The translations under genes and the position numbers were made by a program. A stretch of DNA of 64,000 nt from Nostoc sp. LEGE 06077 (GTDB lineage: Bacteria; Cyanobacteriota; Cyanobacteriia; Cyanobacteriales; Nostocaceae): positions 124,001 through 188,000 of the forward strand of contig NZ_JADEWI010000009.1 of the NCBI RefSeq assembly GCF_015207705.1. Direction: 5' to 3'. The notes beneath the pieces were generated by a model that saw nothing but the letters and a program-made list of their open reading frames with translations, was not told where the DNA came from and searched no databases. Shown one piece after another: positions 28,735 through 39,270 of this stretch. The stretch's first letter is position 1, and every line of letters begins with the position of its first letter.

Positions 28735-28797
28735 GTTCTGAGTTCTGAGAATATATTTTTCCCATGCACCCCTGCCTCCTGCCTCCTGCCCCCTGCC
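28709..28797. repeat. Short tandem repeats after the GH65 gene
   Basis: AGTGCTGAGTTCT-type heptamers (28709-28748) overlap the GH65 stop region. They are followed by CCTGCCTCCTGCCCCCTGCC-type units (28768-28797) reaching the protease stop codon. Both families recur in the window. Confidence 0.75.
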
Positions 28798-28798
28798 T

Positions 28799-31594
28799 TC
28801 ATTTAGAAACCAACTGCGCGTTTAACGCCTTCATAATGCGATCGCTGGCAAATTCTAAATGGGCTACTGTGTAAATATCTAATGCTGTGCCGAATTGTTG
28901 CAGCTTGGTGTTAATTGCTGTTTGCAACTGCCGCAATTCATACCAAGCCAGTGTTCGCCCATCTTCTAATTGATCATTTGTATTCAACACCATCTCTAGC
29001 AAAATATTCAGATGTTCTCGTTGCAAGGAACGGCGAATACTAGAAATTGCTGTCGGTTGTGCTGGGGTGAAAACTTCTGTCCAAATGCCTGTTTGCAGCG
29101 TGTCAAATAATTCTGGCATGGAAAGCGCTTGCCCAGGTTGAGATTTTAATTCTACATCTCGCAGACGATTTAAGCGATCGCTATCTAAGAGCGATCGTAA
29201 TATGGCACTTTGGAAATAGAGAATGCGATCGTGAATGGGATAATCAAGCCGGCTGTGATGTATCGGACTACCCCAATGTTGCCAGCGCGACGGTGCAAGT
29301 TGATTTAGCAATTGGGGTGAGAAACTAAAAGCATCTTCCGCAAACACATACTCTTGGAGTTTCGTTAATGCTTGACGTTGTTGTAATAGCGAAACAGGTA
29401 CAAAAGCCCAAGAATTATCATTACCAACATGAAGCCGCTGAAATGATTGCCCACCAATATACTGAGAAAGTAAGCTGGCATTGCGAAAATAGTATCTCAG
29501 CACTCTATTAAATAAACTGCGTAAGCTACTATAGCTTTCTCCCTTTGGTAAATAATCCTCATCCAGACGTTGCCACATCACGCGGGCGTTATCCATTTGC
29601 CATTGGGAATAAACCAGCACATCGCTACTCATATCCCAGAGATTTGCTAACGGGTTGATGTCGTGGGTATCTTCATCAGTTGCGTAAGATAATTCTGGTT
29701 GCGGCGATGCTAAAGCAATTTCTTCTAAAAAGTTTTTTTCCGCTTCCGGCGTGACTACCTCACCCGCTACATCAGGATTTTTTTTGTAACCGTATTCAAT
29801 TGCCCATTCATCATAAGGGCCAATAACACTAGGAAAATACTCGCCTTGCTGCACTCCTTGGGGGGCAATATTCACAGGTAAATAATCCATCACCGAACCT
29901 GCCAAACCTTTGGTATGGGTGATTTCTGGGTTATTTAATTCTTGCGGCGTTAACATCGTGCTGCCATGAAAATTGTGTCGTAAACCGAGAGTATGTCCAA
30001 CCTCATGGGCAATTACAGAACGCAAATATTGATGTACATACTCCTTCATCGTTTCGCTATTGGGTTTAGTATTTTGCAGCAGTGATAATGCTAAAGCCCC
30101 CATAGCAACTTGTTCTGTAGATTCTGCACCGTAGCAAATTTCAGTGTCTTGAAAGTGCTGAATGCTGTTAGCGGGCCGTTTAGCCCTTGCTGAGTGCTTA
30201 GTAGAAAATTCTATTCCTCCTGCCCCCTGCCTCCTGCCCTCTGCCCCCTGCCCCTCTGCCCCTCTGCTCCTCTGCTCCTCTGCTCTTCCTTGCTGACACA
30301 TCGACGAAGCCTCTATCAGTGCATGATATTCTTGCTGAATTGAGCGCACCATATTGGCATCAACAATAATATCTGCGTCTAAGATTTCCCCAGTGAGTGG
30401 GTTAACCCGCATTGGCGCTCTAGCAAAACCAGCATCTAAAGAATTGAACCAGCGAATAGTGTTGTAGCGCACATCTGCGGGATGCCAATCAGCATCATCG
30501 GGCATTTGTCGCACTTCAATGGCATTTTGAAATCCAGCTTTGGCAAATGCTTGATTCCACATCAAAACGCCTTCCTGAATGGCATTTCTGTATATAGGTG
30601 GCACAGCATTTTCAATCCAAAATACAATCGGCTGTTTCGGTGGCGATAAAGGTGCGTTAGGTTCCAATGGTTCTAAATGCCAGCGATTAATGTAGCGGAC
30701 AAATGGCTCTTGTATATTATCTTTAGAGAAATCTTGAAAAGCAGTAATAAAATATCCTACTCTATCATCAGCAGTTCTCGGAACATAACCGTTGCTTTCT
30801 TGCAATTGTGAAAAACTATAATGCACCTTCAGGCTAAGGGCGCGACTATCAGGTAAGGTGATGAGATTTGCTCCTTCTGGAGAAGAGAAACCATAAGTTG
30901 AATCAATCTCTACATTTTGCGGAAAACTATTAACCTCACCAAAATAAGATTTACTGCTTTCTAAGCGGTAATCTGCCTGTAACGAGTATTTTAATAAAGA
31001 AGTTAACCCCGGAAAGTCTTGCATAAGTAAGTCTTCCAGGTTAATTAAAATATTTTTACTACGTGGATCAATACTATCTATCCCTACAGCATAAAGCACT
31101 GAATCGCTAAATGAACGAGCCAGCGATCGCGCTTCTGCTTCCCCCGATTTTATCCGAAATTTGACATTTTGAATCACAAAATGCAAATTGTTATTCATGC
31201 GGCGAAAATAGAAGAGAAAATCAGCTAAAGGTAGCCCACTATAAATCCCACTTTCTCCAAGTCCAGATTCTAAAGTGACTGTGGCGAGGTAACTTTTATT
31301 TAACTGTTCTGGTTTGATTTCTAAATAAACTTTGCCGGATTCTTCATGACTATAAATAGTGAATAGTCCGGCTTGTTTAATTACCCCTTTAACTATTTCT
31401 CGGTATCGGCGCAGTCCTTCTTGTTGCGTTTCCCCAAAATTATTAGTAATAGCTAAGTTTTCAACTACTGGAATTGAGTTTAATTGCTGAACATCAGTTT
31501 TTATCAGTTGATTTGCACTTGCCCAACCATTATTTAGACAAAAACTATATAGCAATATTGTACAGATTGCTAATTTTGCGATCCAGTGTCTCAT
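28799..31594 (-). CDS. Large exported zinc metalloprotease (metzincin type)
   Basis: 931 residues with an N-terminal signal peptide (about 1-25). The zinc site HEVGHTLGLRHNFHG has His530, Glu531, His534 and His540 of the HExxHxxGxxH pattern. The surrounding IDSIDPRS, FWIENAVPPIYRNAIQEGVLMWNQAF and YDEWAIEYGY blocks belong to the large bacterial metzincin family annotated with DUF5117/DUF4953-type domains. Residues about 433-480 are low-complexity (EEQRSRGAEGQGAEGRRQG) and are encoded by intergenic-type repeats inserted in frame before the active site. The reading frame stays open across the insertion, so a functional enzyme with an added surface loop is plausible. Substrate unknown. Confidence 0.8.
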   Translation of the reverse strand: MRHWIAKLAICTILLYSFCLNNGWASANQLIKTDVQQLNSIPVVENLAITNNFGETQQEGLRRYREIVKGVIKQAGLFTIYSHEESGKVYLEIKPEQLNKSYLATVTLESGLGESGIYSGLPLADFLFYFRRMNNNLHFVIQNVKFRIKSGEAEARSLARSFSDSVLYAVGIDSIDPRSKNILINLEDLLMQDFPGLTSLLKYSLQADYRLESSKSYFGEVNSFPQNVEIDSTYGFSSPEGANLITLPDSRALSLKVHYSFSQLQESNGYVPRTADDRVGYFITAFQDFSKDNIQEPFVRYINRWHLEPLEPNAPLSPPKQPIVFWIENAVPPIYRNAIQEGVLMWNQAFAKAGFQNAIEVRQMPDDADWHPADVRYNTIRWFNSLDAGFARAPMRVNPLTGEILDADIIVDANMVRSIQQEYHALIEASSMCQQGRAEEQRSRGAEGQGAEGRRQGAGGIEFSTKHSARAKRPANSIQHFQDTEICYGAESTEQVAMGALALSLLQNTKPNSETMKEYVHQYLRSVIAHEVGHTLGLRHNFHGSTMLTPQELNNPEITHTKGLAGSVMDYLPVNIAPQGVQQGEYFPSVIGPYDEWAIEYGYKKNPDVAGEVVTPEAEKNFLEEIALASPQPELSYATDEDTHDINPLANLWDMSSDVLVYSQWQMDNARVMWQRLDEDYLPKGESYSSLRSLFNRVLRYYFRNASLLSQYIGGQSFQRLHVGNDNSWAFVPVSLLQQRQALTKLQEYVFAEDAFSFSPQLLNQLAPSRWQHWGSPIHHSRLDYPIHDRILYFQSAILRSLLDSDRLNRLRDVELKSQPGQALSMPELFDTLQTGIWTEVFTPAQPTAISSIRRSLQREHLNILLEMVLNTNDQLEDGRTLAWYELRQLQTAINTKLQQFGTALDIYTVAHLEFASDRIMKALNAQLVSK
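30155..30300. repeat. Intergenic-type repeat inserted in the metalloprotease gene
   Basis: Two repeat families sit side by side inside the coding sequence. The first is GTGCTGAATGCTG plus a GCGGGCCGTTTAGCCC element and TGAGTGCTTAG (30156-30200), closely like the spacer repeat at 50.3 kb. The second is a run of CCTGCCCCCTGCC/CCTCTGCTCCTCTG units (30217-30297) like that at 28.77 kb. Together they encode about 48 residues in frame. Confidence 0.8.
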
Positions 31595-32120
31595 CCTTTA
31601 GCTTCTGATTTTGAAGTGGTGATTGTGTTGAGGAAAAACCGTGGATTAATACTTAGTGAGTCAGCATTTCTAAGACTTCTTCAATACTTAAGGTTGACTG
31701 ATTGTGTAAATTCACTGTGGTTAGAAAAAGGATTGTTTTACCTAAAAAGATGAGAAGAGAAGTCTTGTGATTGGCAGTTAAGCCTTGCCAAGAATTTTTA
31801 TTGTTCAAATGAAATTAATTGTATCTTAAGGTAGATGTTTTTTACATCTGGGGATATATGTTTTTTGAACTATATATTGTTATTCAGTTAGAAGAATGTA
31901 TGTGTTGCTACAGTCCATAAACAACAAGATCCCCGACTTTTAAACAAAATCGGGGATTTAAGAGTTTTAATTATCTGTAGTGGCGTGACTAAATTAATTT
32001 ATTGTATTGTATTAAATAAAATTAACCGCACAGGTAGAGGCGGTAGCTTGGAAAAATTTAGTTGTAAGATAACCCCCTGGCTGATGAAACCAGGAGTAGT
32101 TAACGCAATTGAATATACAT
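31595..32120. other. Intergenic region with a terminator-like hairpin
   Basis: No gene recognised in about 525 AT-rich bases. A hairpin, ATCCCCGA (31929-31936) pairing with TCGGGGAT (31950-31957), lies between the two minus-strand genes and could terminate the PHP gene transcript. Short ORFs nearby show no family resemblance. Confidence 0.4.
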
Positions 32121-32807
32121 TTACAATCGCTGGAGTAAATTTAAACCATGAGTATCAGTACCACAGGTATTAAACAAGCCATATTCAGTAGCCAACTGTT
32201 GCACTTGTTGTGATTCTGTCGGACTTGGTTTCCAGGGGTTGGGGTTATTATAAGCGTAGAAAGTTTCTACACCATCAATACCCTGTTCAGCCGCAGCCGC
32301 TATTAAATCAAAATGCGATCGCCTGTAACGCGCGGGATGCGCCAAAACTGCTAGTCCACCAGCTTCATGAATCGCCCCAATCACGTTGACTGCTTGATAT
32401 TCTGTACCTGTAACAGCGCTTTTTTGCAAGTAAGGTTTAATACTAGAGTGATTTGCCTCAAAGGCGTAAGCTAAAATGTGAACCTCATTATCCAAGAGGT
32501 TAGCATTGATTTCTGTACCACTCCATAAATAAGGAATGTTACTGTGAGGATTTTTCCACTTCCAGTCTTCTAACCAAGCTTGCGCTGCTAAATAGCCACC
32601 AATATTATGATGGTCAGTAATGGCTAATCCTTCTAAGCCAATAGCGATCGCTTGTTCCATTAATGCACTAGGCTGTAACCTTCCGTCTGAATGAACGGTG
32701 TGCATGTGAAAATTAAATACTTTCGGACAGCTTTGGGCATCAATCTTCTGGAATACTTGTTTTAAAAGTTCGCAAGAAGTCGATGTCCGCGTACAATTCA
32801 TAACCAT
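32121..32807 (-). CDS. PHP domain phosphoesterase
   Basis: 228 residues. The PHP metal-binding motifs are present: FHMHTVHSDGRL (HxH with following D), LAITDHHNIGGY, the EIN segment, VLAHPARYR, and TDTHG near the C-terminus. Members of this stand-alone group act on nucleotide phosphates or short oligonucleotides. The N-terminal 30 residues precede the conserved domain and the start could lie slightly downstream. Single gene on the minus strand. Confidence 0.85.
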   Translation of the reverse strand: MVMNCTRTSTSCELLKQVFQKIDAQSCPKVFNFHMHTVHSDGRLQPSALMEQAIAIGLEGLAITDHHNIGGYLAAQAWLEDWKWKNPHSNIPYLWSGTEINANLLDNEVHILAYAFEANHSSIKPYLQKSAVTGTEYQAVNVIGAIHEAGGLAVLAHPARYRRSHFDLIAAAAEQGIDGVETFYAYNNPNPWKPSPTESQQVQQLATEYGLFNTCGTDTHGLNLLQRL

Positions 32808-33331
32808 AATACCCTCTGCACAAATATACGCAGTTATTCACACACCAAAACGCCACACCTATAGATAAGAAAGAACCAGCACCTATTATCAGTGCTAGTA
32901 GGTATTTAATTAGCTTACTCAGCTAAATTTTTCAATATGTTAAGACTACGTTAGCAAATCTCAATGATAATGGCCATGAGTATTTTCGATTGCTTTAATA
33001 AGCGCAAGTCAAAAATTTTTCTCAAATATTCAAGTAAATACTGATACAAATTTTTGGAATGAGCTTCTAGGGAATAGGTAATAGTATTGTTAATTCAACA
33101 ATCAGAAATTTTTTGCAGTTACTCACTCAGAAGATTTCACTATACCACAAGTAAAAAAACCTCTCTTCCCTTTCCATAATAAACACGGGGAAATAGGGGT
33201 GTAGGGAACATCTTGTGCTTTTTTAAGAGCAGGGGAACTGACATCACACCACCCGCAACAAATGAAATAAACACGTTCTTACTTTTTATCCCTTACACCC
33301 GGTTTTCTCGAAAGTTCCCTACTTTCTACGT
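32808..33331. other. Intergenic region, no gene seen
   Basis: About 520 AT-rich bases between the purM stop and the PHP start. No strong hairpin, tRNA or gene is visible. Confidence 0.35.
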
Positions 33332-34360
33332 TTAACTAAACAATCCCTCTAGTGTACCTGCACCAGAAATTACCTCACCAATTGCAACAGCAGGAATATT
33401 TTGTGATGTAAAAAAGGAAATTGTTTGTTCTACTTGCTGAGGCGGTATTAACAGCACAAATCCAATCCCCATATTAAATGTATTAAACATTGCTTCATCG
33501 CTCACTGCACCGACTTCCGCTAACCATTGAAATGTTGCGGGAATTTGCCAACTTTTAGGATTAATTCTAATAGTTTGATTTTTACCTAAACATCTGGGTA
33601 AATTTTCTGGTAAACCGCCACCTGTAATATGCGCCATCCCATTAATTTCTATACCAGCTTGACGGGCGGCGAGAACTGGTTTGACATAAATGCGCGTTGG
33701 TTTGAGGAACGCTTCACCGATAGTTTCGCCACTTAACAAATCTGGAGTGTCGTCCCAAGAAAAACCGCCATCAGCGACAATCTTACGTACTAAGCTTAAA
33801 CCATTACTGTGTACCCCAGCACTAGCTAGAGCGATCGCTATATCTCCCACTTGTATCTGAGAACTATCCAACATCTGGCTTTTTTCGACAATTCCCACGC
33901 AAAACCCAGCCAAGTCATATTCCCCAACTTGGTAAAAACCAGGCATTTCCGCAGTTTCTCCGCCTAATAAAGCACAACCAGCTAATTTACAACCAGTAGC
34001 TATCCCTGCCACTACCTGTGTTAACTGCTCTTTATCTAACTTACCCGTGGCGACATAATCTAAAAAAAACAGGGGTTCTGCACCAGATGTCAGCACGTCA
34101 TTGACGCACATGGCGACTAAATCAATCCCTACAGTGTCGTGACGATTGAGAATTTGGGCAATTTTTAGCTTTGTACCTACACCATCTGTTCCCGAAACCA
34201 GTACAGGTTCCTTGTAACCCGTTGGTAGTTGAAAGCAACCGCCAAAACCACCTAATCCGCCGAGTACTTCTGGCCGAAAGGTGCTATGAACCAAATTACG
34301 AATTTGATCGACAAAGGCTCTACCAGCCTCAACATCAACCCCTGCATCCCGATAATCCAT
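33332..34360 (-). CDS. purM: Phosphoribosylformylglycinamidine cyclo-ligase
   Basis: AIR synthetase, the fifth step of purine biosynthesis, closing the imidazole ring with [23 protein letters not shown], the phosphate-loop segment [48 protein letters not shown] and [13 protein letters not shown] are all diagnostic. Length (342) is standard. A small unknown gene lies about 120 bases upstream on the same strand, after a TGAAGTATGAAG repeat stretch. Confidence 0.97.
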   Translation of the reverse strand: MDYRDAGVDVEAGRAFVDQIRNLVHSTFRPEVLGGLGGFGGCFQLPTGYKEPVLVSGTDGVGTKLKIAQILNRHDTVGIDLVAMCVNDVLTSGAEPLFFLDYVATGKLDKEQLTQVVAGIATGCKLAGCALLGGETAEMPGFYQVGEYDLAGFCVGIVEKSQMLDSSQIQVGDIAIALASAGVHSNGLSLVRKIVADGGFSWDDTPDLLSGETIGEAFLKPTRIYVKPVLAARQAGIEINGMAHITGGGLPENLPRCLGKNQTIRINPKSWQIPATFQWLAEVGAVSDEAMFNTFNMGIGFVLLIPPQQVEQTISFFTSQNIPAVAIGEVISGAGTLEGLFS

Positions 34361-34369
34361 AAAAGTTAG

Positions 34370-34406
34370 TCAACTGAAGTATGAAGTGTGAAGTCTGAAG
34401 TATGAA
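34370..34406. repeat. TGAAGTATGAAG short repeat array
   Basis: Tandem degenerate heptamers (TGAAGTA/TGAAGTG/TGAAGTC) just upstream of purM. They are the reverse complement of the ACTTCATAC arrays near 17.88, 19.87 and 53.3 kb. Confidence 0.7.
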
Positions 34407-34482
34407 ATTTTATGCTTCCCAAAGGGGCTACATCCTTCAGCCTTCATCTGTTTCTGGTCAATAGACTATTGATATTACCGCA

Positions 34483-34689
34483 TTAAAAGACCTCATCTTC
34501 TATACTTCGCCACCATTCACCTAAATTCATTAAATCTTGGTGAATGTCTGCTAACTCATTAGCGTAGGTATCTCCAGAAATTTTGTCTCGGCGTTCTTGT
34601 AATTTTTTCAGGCGTAGTTGTACTAATAGCCACGGTTTGGTGATGCTATCTGTGGCTTCGAGGTATTGTGCTAGTTGTTTGCTATCCAT
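34483..34689 (-). CDS. Small protein of unknown function (68 residues)
   Basis: MDSKQLAQYLEATDSITKPW, then a mixed basic and acidic helix-rich sequence ending LGEWWRSIEDEVF. No family is recognised. The heptad-like helical segments (LVQLRLKKLQERRDKI; ADIHQDLMNLGEWW) suggest a small coiled or helical-hairpin protein. It reads well as a gene, with a good start and neighbour-like composition, and lies upstream of purM on the same strand. Confidence 0.6.
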   Translation of the reverse strand: MDSKQLAQYLEATDSITKPWLLVQLRLKKLQERRDKISGDTYANELADIHQDLMNLGEWWRSIEDEVF

Positions 34690-34929
34690 ATATGTTTTGA
34701 TTTTTATGTTTTTTTAGGCAAAAAGAATATTGACTGGCTTCACAGCAGACTCCCTATGTTCAAGATAGTTCAGAGGGGCGATCGCTACTACCGTGTTGGC
34801 AGAATCTTTAACTGAAGCAAAAACAGCCACGAATGTTGAGTCGTGACTGTTGGTAATATTTTGGATATCAAATTGCAGGGTGTAGGTGTGAAAAACCTTA
34901 CACCCCTATACCCTTACACCTGATAGATA

Positions 34930-35532
34930 TTATGCTTTAGCTAGATTTTCTGCAACAAAGTCCCAGTTGACTAACTGATCTAAGAAATTCTTGATGAATG
35001 CTGGGCGAGCATTGCGGAAATCAATGTAATACGCGTGTTCCCAAACGTCAAGGGTAAGCAGTGCTTTTTTGCCGTGGGCTAAAGGGTTTTCCGCGTTAGG
35101 TGTTTTAATTACTTTGAGAGTACCACCGTCATCAATTAACCAAGCCCAACCACTACCAAACTGAGTAGCAGCTGCATTTGAGAACTCTTCTTTAAATTTG
35201 TCGAAGCTACCAAAGTCTTTTTCAATTCTAGCTGCAACTTCACCACTGGGTGCGCCGCCACCGGATGGCTTCAAGCTATTCCAAAAGAAGGTGTGGTTCC
35301 AAACTTGAGCCGCATTATTGAAGATACCTGCTTTGGAGGAATCTTTAAAGGAGATTTGGATGACTTCTTCTAGAGATTTATCAGCAAGTTCTGTACCGTC
35401 AGTAAGCTTGTTGAGGTTATCAACATAAGCTTTGTGATGCTTGCCATAGTGATACTCGAAAGTCTCAGCTTTCATACCATACGGCTCTAAAGCATTAAAG
35501 TCAAAGGGTAAGGGGAGCTGTGTAAATGCCAT
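34930..35532 (-). CDS. sodB: Iron superoxide dismutase
   Basis: Converts superoxide to oxygen and hydrogen peroxide in the cytoplasm. The metal ligands are visible: the His in EYHYGKHHKAYVDN, the His of QVWNHTFFWNSL, and Asp and His in LDVWEHAYYIDF. GSGWAWLIDDGGTLKV and FFWNSLKPSGGG fit the iron rather than manganese form. It is 200 residues with no signal peptide. It is a single-gene unit with a long upstream spacer. Confidence 0.96.
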   Translation of the reverse strand: MAFTQLPLPFDFNALEPYGMKAETFEYHYGKHHKAYVDNLNKLTDGTELADKSLEEVIQISFKDSSKAGIFNNAAQVWNHTFFWNSLKPSGGGAPSGEVAARIEKDFGSFDKFKEEFSNAAATQFGSGWAWLIDDGGTLKVIKTPNAENPLAHGKKALLTLDVWEHAYYIDFRNARPAFIKNFLDQLVNWDFVAENLAKA

Positions 35533-36260
35533 TTTATGAAATCCTCTCTTTACTGTTTCCCGGCCGAAAGCTATTACTGAAGCTTAGAAAATTACAGGTT
35601 TTGTGTTTAGTAGTTTTGATGTCCTTGAATTCAGGAAACATAAAACTTAACATCGCCATTCTACTACCAAAGTGATGATGAAAACAAAAGACTTTTTTTA
35701 TAAGTCAAATGCCGATGGCAGAAGAATTATAAATAAAAACAACTAATATTTGATTGCTAAAGTATTTTAGCGATTAGCAACTAGTAGCCTTGGGCTGAAT
35801 TTATAATTTTTCATTACCTTTTTGCAAGGGTTCCAGTCATTTTTAATAGATGGTTTATTTCCCCAGGTTATACTAGCAGATTATTACCCCTTAAATCTTC
35901 TATCCCGCTTGATAGCTCAGACAGATATACCCCCCTGAGTTAGGGGGGAATGAAAAGAGGTATGCTTTGGCAATAAACTTTGGTTTTGACAACCAGAGTT
36001 GATAATCAACTTAATTATGGTAATTAATTATCCACACATCTATTTAGCGAATTCTTAACCTTGGATACTTCTACCTTAAGGAGTAGTGATAATAAATTTT
36101 ACTATTCAGTCTTAAGCTAGATGAATAAATTTTCCCAGCCTATACAATATTATCTACTAAGCTAATTTAATTAATTAAAAGTCTTATTTGCAAGTGGTGG
36201 GTAAGTATGGAGTTACTCACCACTGTGTTGAAAATAAAAACTAAAAGCTAATCTCTATGA
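35533..36260. other. Long intergenic region with two stem-loops
   Basis: About 730 bases without a recognisable gene. Stem-loop A: CCCCCCT/AGGGGGG with a five-base loop (35930-35948). Stem-loop B: AACTTTGGTT pairing with AACCAGAGTT with one mismatch (35976-36000). They lie between the panC-cmk stop and the sodB start, both minus strand. Either may end the panC-cmk transcript, although neither has a clear T tract. Confidence 0.4.
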
Positions 36261-37865
36261 TTACCATTGAGATAAGCGTTGATGGTAGTAATTAATGATT
36301 TGTGCAGCCACTTCAGAGATATTCATCCCATCCGTTTGAAGTTCCACTGCATCCGCAGCTTTTTGTAAGGGGGAAACTTTCCGATTGCTATCTTTCCAGT
36401 CGCGTTCGGCGATGTCCCGTTCTAGTTGTTCTAAACTAACTTCGGGTTGACCTTGTTTTTGAAAGTCTTGCTGACGACGACGGGCGCGTTCAGTGACAGA
36501 GGCGGTTAAAAAGATTTTTACTTCAGCATCGGGGAAGACATGGCTACCAATGTCTCGTCCTTCGGCGACTAAACCACCTTTTTTGCCCCAAATTTGTTGC
36601 TGTTTAACTAAGGCTTGACGCACAGCACTTTGGGCGGCGATCGCTGATACTTTAGATGTTACCTCAACAGTGCGAATTTCTTGGGTAATATCGACATCAT
36701 CAATCCACACCCGCACGGGAGATTTTAAATCTGGGCTGGGAGTTAGTTCAATTTTACAGGTGTGAGCTAATTCGGCGATCGCACATTCATCATCTAACGC
36801 AATGCCTTTTTGCACTACTAGCCAAGTCATCGCTCGGTACATAGCACCCGTATCTAAATAAACTAGCCCTAGTTCCGCAGCTACTTGGCGTGCTACCGTA
36901 GACTTTCCGGCTCCAGCAGGCCCATCAATAGCGATGATGGGTTGGCGATCGCGCAAGATGATATTATCAATCAAACGTGTAGAACCAAGACGAGCTGCGA
37001 TCGCCAGCATCCCTTCCTCCTCAATTATTTCTAATGACATTAACGTAGTCGGTTCAACCAATTCAATATATTCCACTAAAACAGTACTCACCCTAGCCAC
37101 TTCTTGTTTTACAACTGCTATCAACTGGTTGCTGTGACGCACACCAGATTTAAAAGCAGCTTCAGCTTGTTTTAAACCCCGATATAAAACTGCCGCTTGC
37201 TCTTTTTCTGTCGCACTCAAATATTGATTGCGAGAACTAAAAGCTAAACCTGACTCTTCTCGGACTGTCGGACAAGCAACAATTTCTACTGGCAAATTTA
37301 AATCAGCCACTAGTCGTTTAATAATCGCCAGTTGCTGACCATCTTTTTGACCAAAGTATGCTCGGTCAGGCTGTACCAAGTTCAAAAGCTTGGTCACAAT
37401 CGTCGCTACACCTTGAAAATGACCTAGCCGAGAACGGCCACACAAACCTGATATCATAGCAGATGGTGGTATGACTTGGGTAATCAAAGATTCTTGTATA
37501 TTTTTCGCAGGTACTCCCATCACTTCCGGAGTAGGAGCAAAAATCGCGTCAACTCCCGCATCTTCACATAATTTTCGGTCTTGCTCTAAAGTTCGCGGAT
37601 AACGTCCAAAATCTTCATTGGGGCCAAATTGCAGGGGATTGACGAAAATACTGACAATCACCGTCGAGTTTTCTTGCCTTGCTCGTTTCAGTAAGTTTAA
37701 ATGACCTTGATGCAACCCCCCCATTGTCGGCACCAAACCGACTGCTGTCCGATCCCAACTGCTCATTTCATCTGCGATCAGATCTTCTGTAGCTTTCAGC
37801 TGGCTTTCCGAGCGAAGTTTATTTAAATAGCAGCGTAAAGCTGCGACTGTTGTCAGCAGGCGCAC
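36261..37865 (-). CDS. panC/cmk: Bifunctional pantoate-beta-alanine ligase / cytidylate kinase
   Basis: A fusion typical of cyanobacteria. Residues about 1-300 are pantothenate synthetase (PTMGGLHQGHLNLLKRA with the HxGH-type ATP site, VSIFVNPLQFGPNEDF, FGQKDGQQLAIIKR, EESGLAFSSRNQYLS), making pantothenate for coenzyme A. Residues about 310-534 are CMP kinase (IAIDGPAGAGKSTVARQVA, YLDTGAMYRAMTWL, VAEGRDIGSHVFPDAEVKIFLTAS). Each half has its usual length and motifs, so both activities are expected. The start codon is GTG. It is a single gene on the minus strand. Confidence 0.96.
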   Translation of the reverse strand: MRLLTTVAALRCYLNKLRSESQLKATEDLIADEMSSWDRTAVGLVPTMGGLHQGHLNLLKRARQENSTVIVSIFVNPLQFGPNEDFGRYPRTLEQDRKLCEDAGVDAIFAPTPEVMGVPAKNIQESLITQVIPPSAMISGLCGRSRLGHFQGVATIVTKLLNLVQPDRAYFGQKDGQQLAIIKRLVADLNLPVEIVACPTVREESGLAFSSRNQYLSATEKEQAAVLYRGLKQAEAAFKSGVRHSNQLIAVVKQEVARVSTVLVEYIELVEPTTLMSLEIIEEEGMLAIAARLGSTRLIDNIILRDRQPIIAIDGPAGAGKSTVARQVAAELGLVYLDTGAMYRAMTWLVVQKGIALDDECAIAELAHTCKIELTPSPDLKSPVRVWIDDVDITQEIRTVEVTSKVSAIAAQSAVRQALVKQQQIWGKKGGLVAEGRDIGSHVFPDAEVKIFLTASVTERARRRQQDFQKQGQPEVSLEQLERDIAERDWKDSNRKVSPLQKAADAVELQTDGMNISEVAAQIINYYHQRLSQW

Positions 37866-38172
37866 AAAATTCCCCTAGTTCTTCTAACCATCCCCCGTTA
37901 GTTTATATCTGAAATTGGGGAAAAGATGCGAGAACTAGGGGAATATAGAAATTAGGTAAATTTGCAGGATGAAGGATAGGTTTGAGATTGAGATTTAGCC
38001 TTGGTCATTAATTCGCGCCAAGCGCGTCTAGTCTAGGGAAAACACTACGCCGAACAGCCTAGGAAATTTTAGATTGGGAACTTGACAAGTTTGCTCAAGT
38101 CGCAAAATCCAAAATTGATTCACTTATCCTTTGAGAACGGCTACGCCGAACATCCTGCAAATTACCTAAAAC
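37866..38172. other. Intergenic region with a repeated CTACGCCGAAC motif
   Basis: No gene seen. CTACGCCGAAC occurs twice, near 38047 and 38142, about 95 bases apart, each followed by a similar ..CCT sequence. These look like remnants of a dispersed repeat between rlpA and panC-cmk. Confidence 0.35.
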
Positions 38173-39270
38173 TTATCGTCCCAACACTTCGATATGTACT
38201 GGCGCAACACCACTACCAATCATGCCGATAGTGCGTGCAGCAGCAGTAGATAAATCAATAACTCGACCCCGGATATACGGGCCGCGGTCATTAATTCGTA
38301 CCACTACAGAACGGCCATTACGGGTGTTGGTGACACGAACTTTTGTCCCAAAGGGCAAACTGCGATGTGCAGCAGTCATATCTTCAGGGTTAAATCTCTG
38401 GCCACTAGCAGTCATGCTGCCTGAGCCATCATAGCCATAAAAGGATGCCATACCTCTGAAGGTAAGTCTGACATTACCAACGGCAATTTGTTGTGGCAGT
38501 CTTGGTAATGACAGTGGGGATCTCACTGGTAAGTTGGCAATATTATCAATAGGAGATGCGTTACCAATGAGTCTGCGTAGGCGGTTAGTTGCTTGTAATG
38601 CGTCTTGTGCCAAATTATTGGTGGTGTCTGCTAGGCGGGTATTTTCGTTGATTTCCACCAATTCTTGGTCTTTGATTTTGATTGTATAGCGATCGCTAGG
38701 CTGTTGCTGTGCAGCAGAGCTTTTATCTTTCCAACTGACCGTAATCTGCTTGGCATCAACGTTGTCTTGAATCAGCTGGTTGATTTTAGCTGCGATTACA
38801 CTAGCTTTTTGAACAGGGTCATTTTCTAGTGAGCCGACTTGGTTTCCAGAACTTACTACATTGCCAGTACTTGCCACTTTAGTTGAGTTGTTAGCAATAA
38901 GGGCGTACGACTGCACGCCCCCTACTTCTCCCACAACACCTTGTTTTGCTTCCACACTCGCAGCTTGCTTAGAACTCACAAAAGTGAGTACTGGTATATT
39001 CCGGATGTACAGGGTTGCCGCTTGATGACCTCCAATACTGTGAGAATGAATGCTTGTAATCACAGCATCAGAATTCTGTTTCTCTGTACGGGATTGGTAC
39101 TCACCTACCTTGACCACATCACCACTTGGTGATTTTTGGGAAACTGGATGAGCTTCCTTGGTGGTTTGAGTGGTAGTTTGAGTGCGACCCATTGAGGGTA
39201 TCCCGGTAAGAGTCACAAACAAGGCGACAGTAGTCCACAAATGTCTTTGGTTCATGCGTCCAATTTTCAA
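38173..39270 (-). CDS. RlpA family septal/cell-wall protein
   Basis: An N-terminal signal peptide (hydrophobic core [17 protein letters not shown]) and a long variable region with '[13 protein letters not shown]' and 'KAKQI'-type segments precede a C-terminal double-psi beta-barrel (about residues 275-365): [59 protein letters not shown]. This is the RlpA lytic-transglycosylase domain that cleaves naked glycan strands. The conserved His (AAHRSLP) and Asp (NDRGPY) are present. A C-terminal SPOR domain is absent. The gene stands alone, with a long AT-rich region upstream. Confidence 0.85.
   Translation of the reverse strand: MKIGRMNQRHLWTTVALFVTLTGIPSMGRTQTTTQTTKEAHPVSQKSPSGDVVKVGEYQSRTEKQNSDAVITSIHSHSIGGHQAATLYIRNIPVLTFVSSKQAASVEAKQGVVGEVGGVQSYALIANNSTKVASTGNVVSSGNQVGSLENDPVQKASVIAAKINQLIQDNVDAKQITVSWKDKSSAAQQQPSDRYTIKIKDQELVEINENTRLADTTNNLAQDALQATNRLRRLIGNASPIDNIANLPVRSPLSLPRLPQQIAVGNVRLTFRGMASFYGYDGSGSMTASGQRFNPEDMTAAHRSLPFGTKVRVTNTRNGRSVVVRINDRGPYIRGRVIDLSTAAARTIGMIGSGVAPVHIEVLGR

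Noticed and set aside
31985-32173. 62-residue plus-strand ORF
   Set aside because: It overlaps the PHP gene end and has no protein-like conservation; treated as noise.
34370-34406. Possible regulatory direct repeats before purM
   Set aside because: The same motif family occurs in many unrelated spacers, so gene-specific regulation is not supported.
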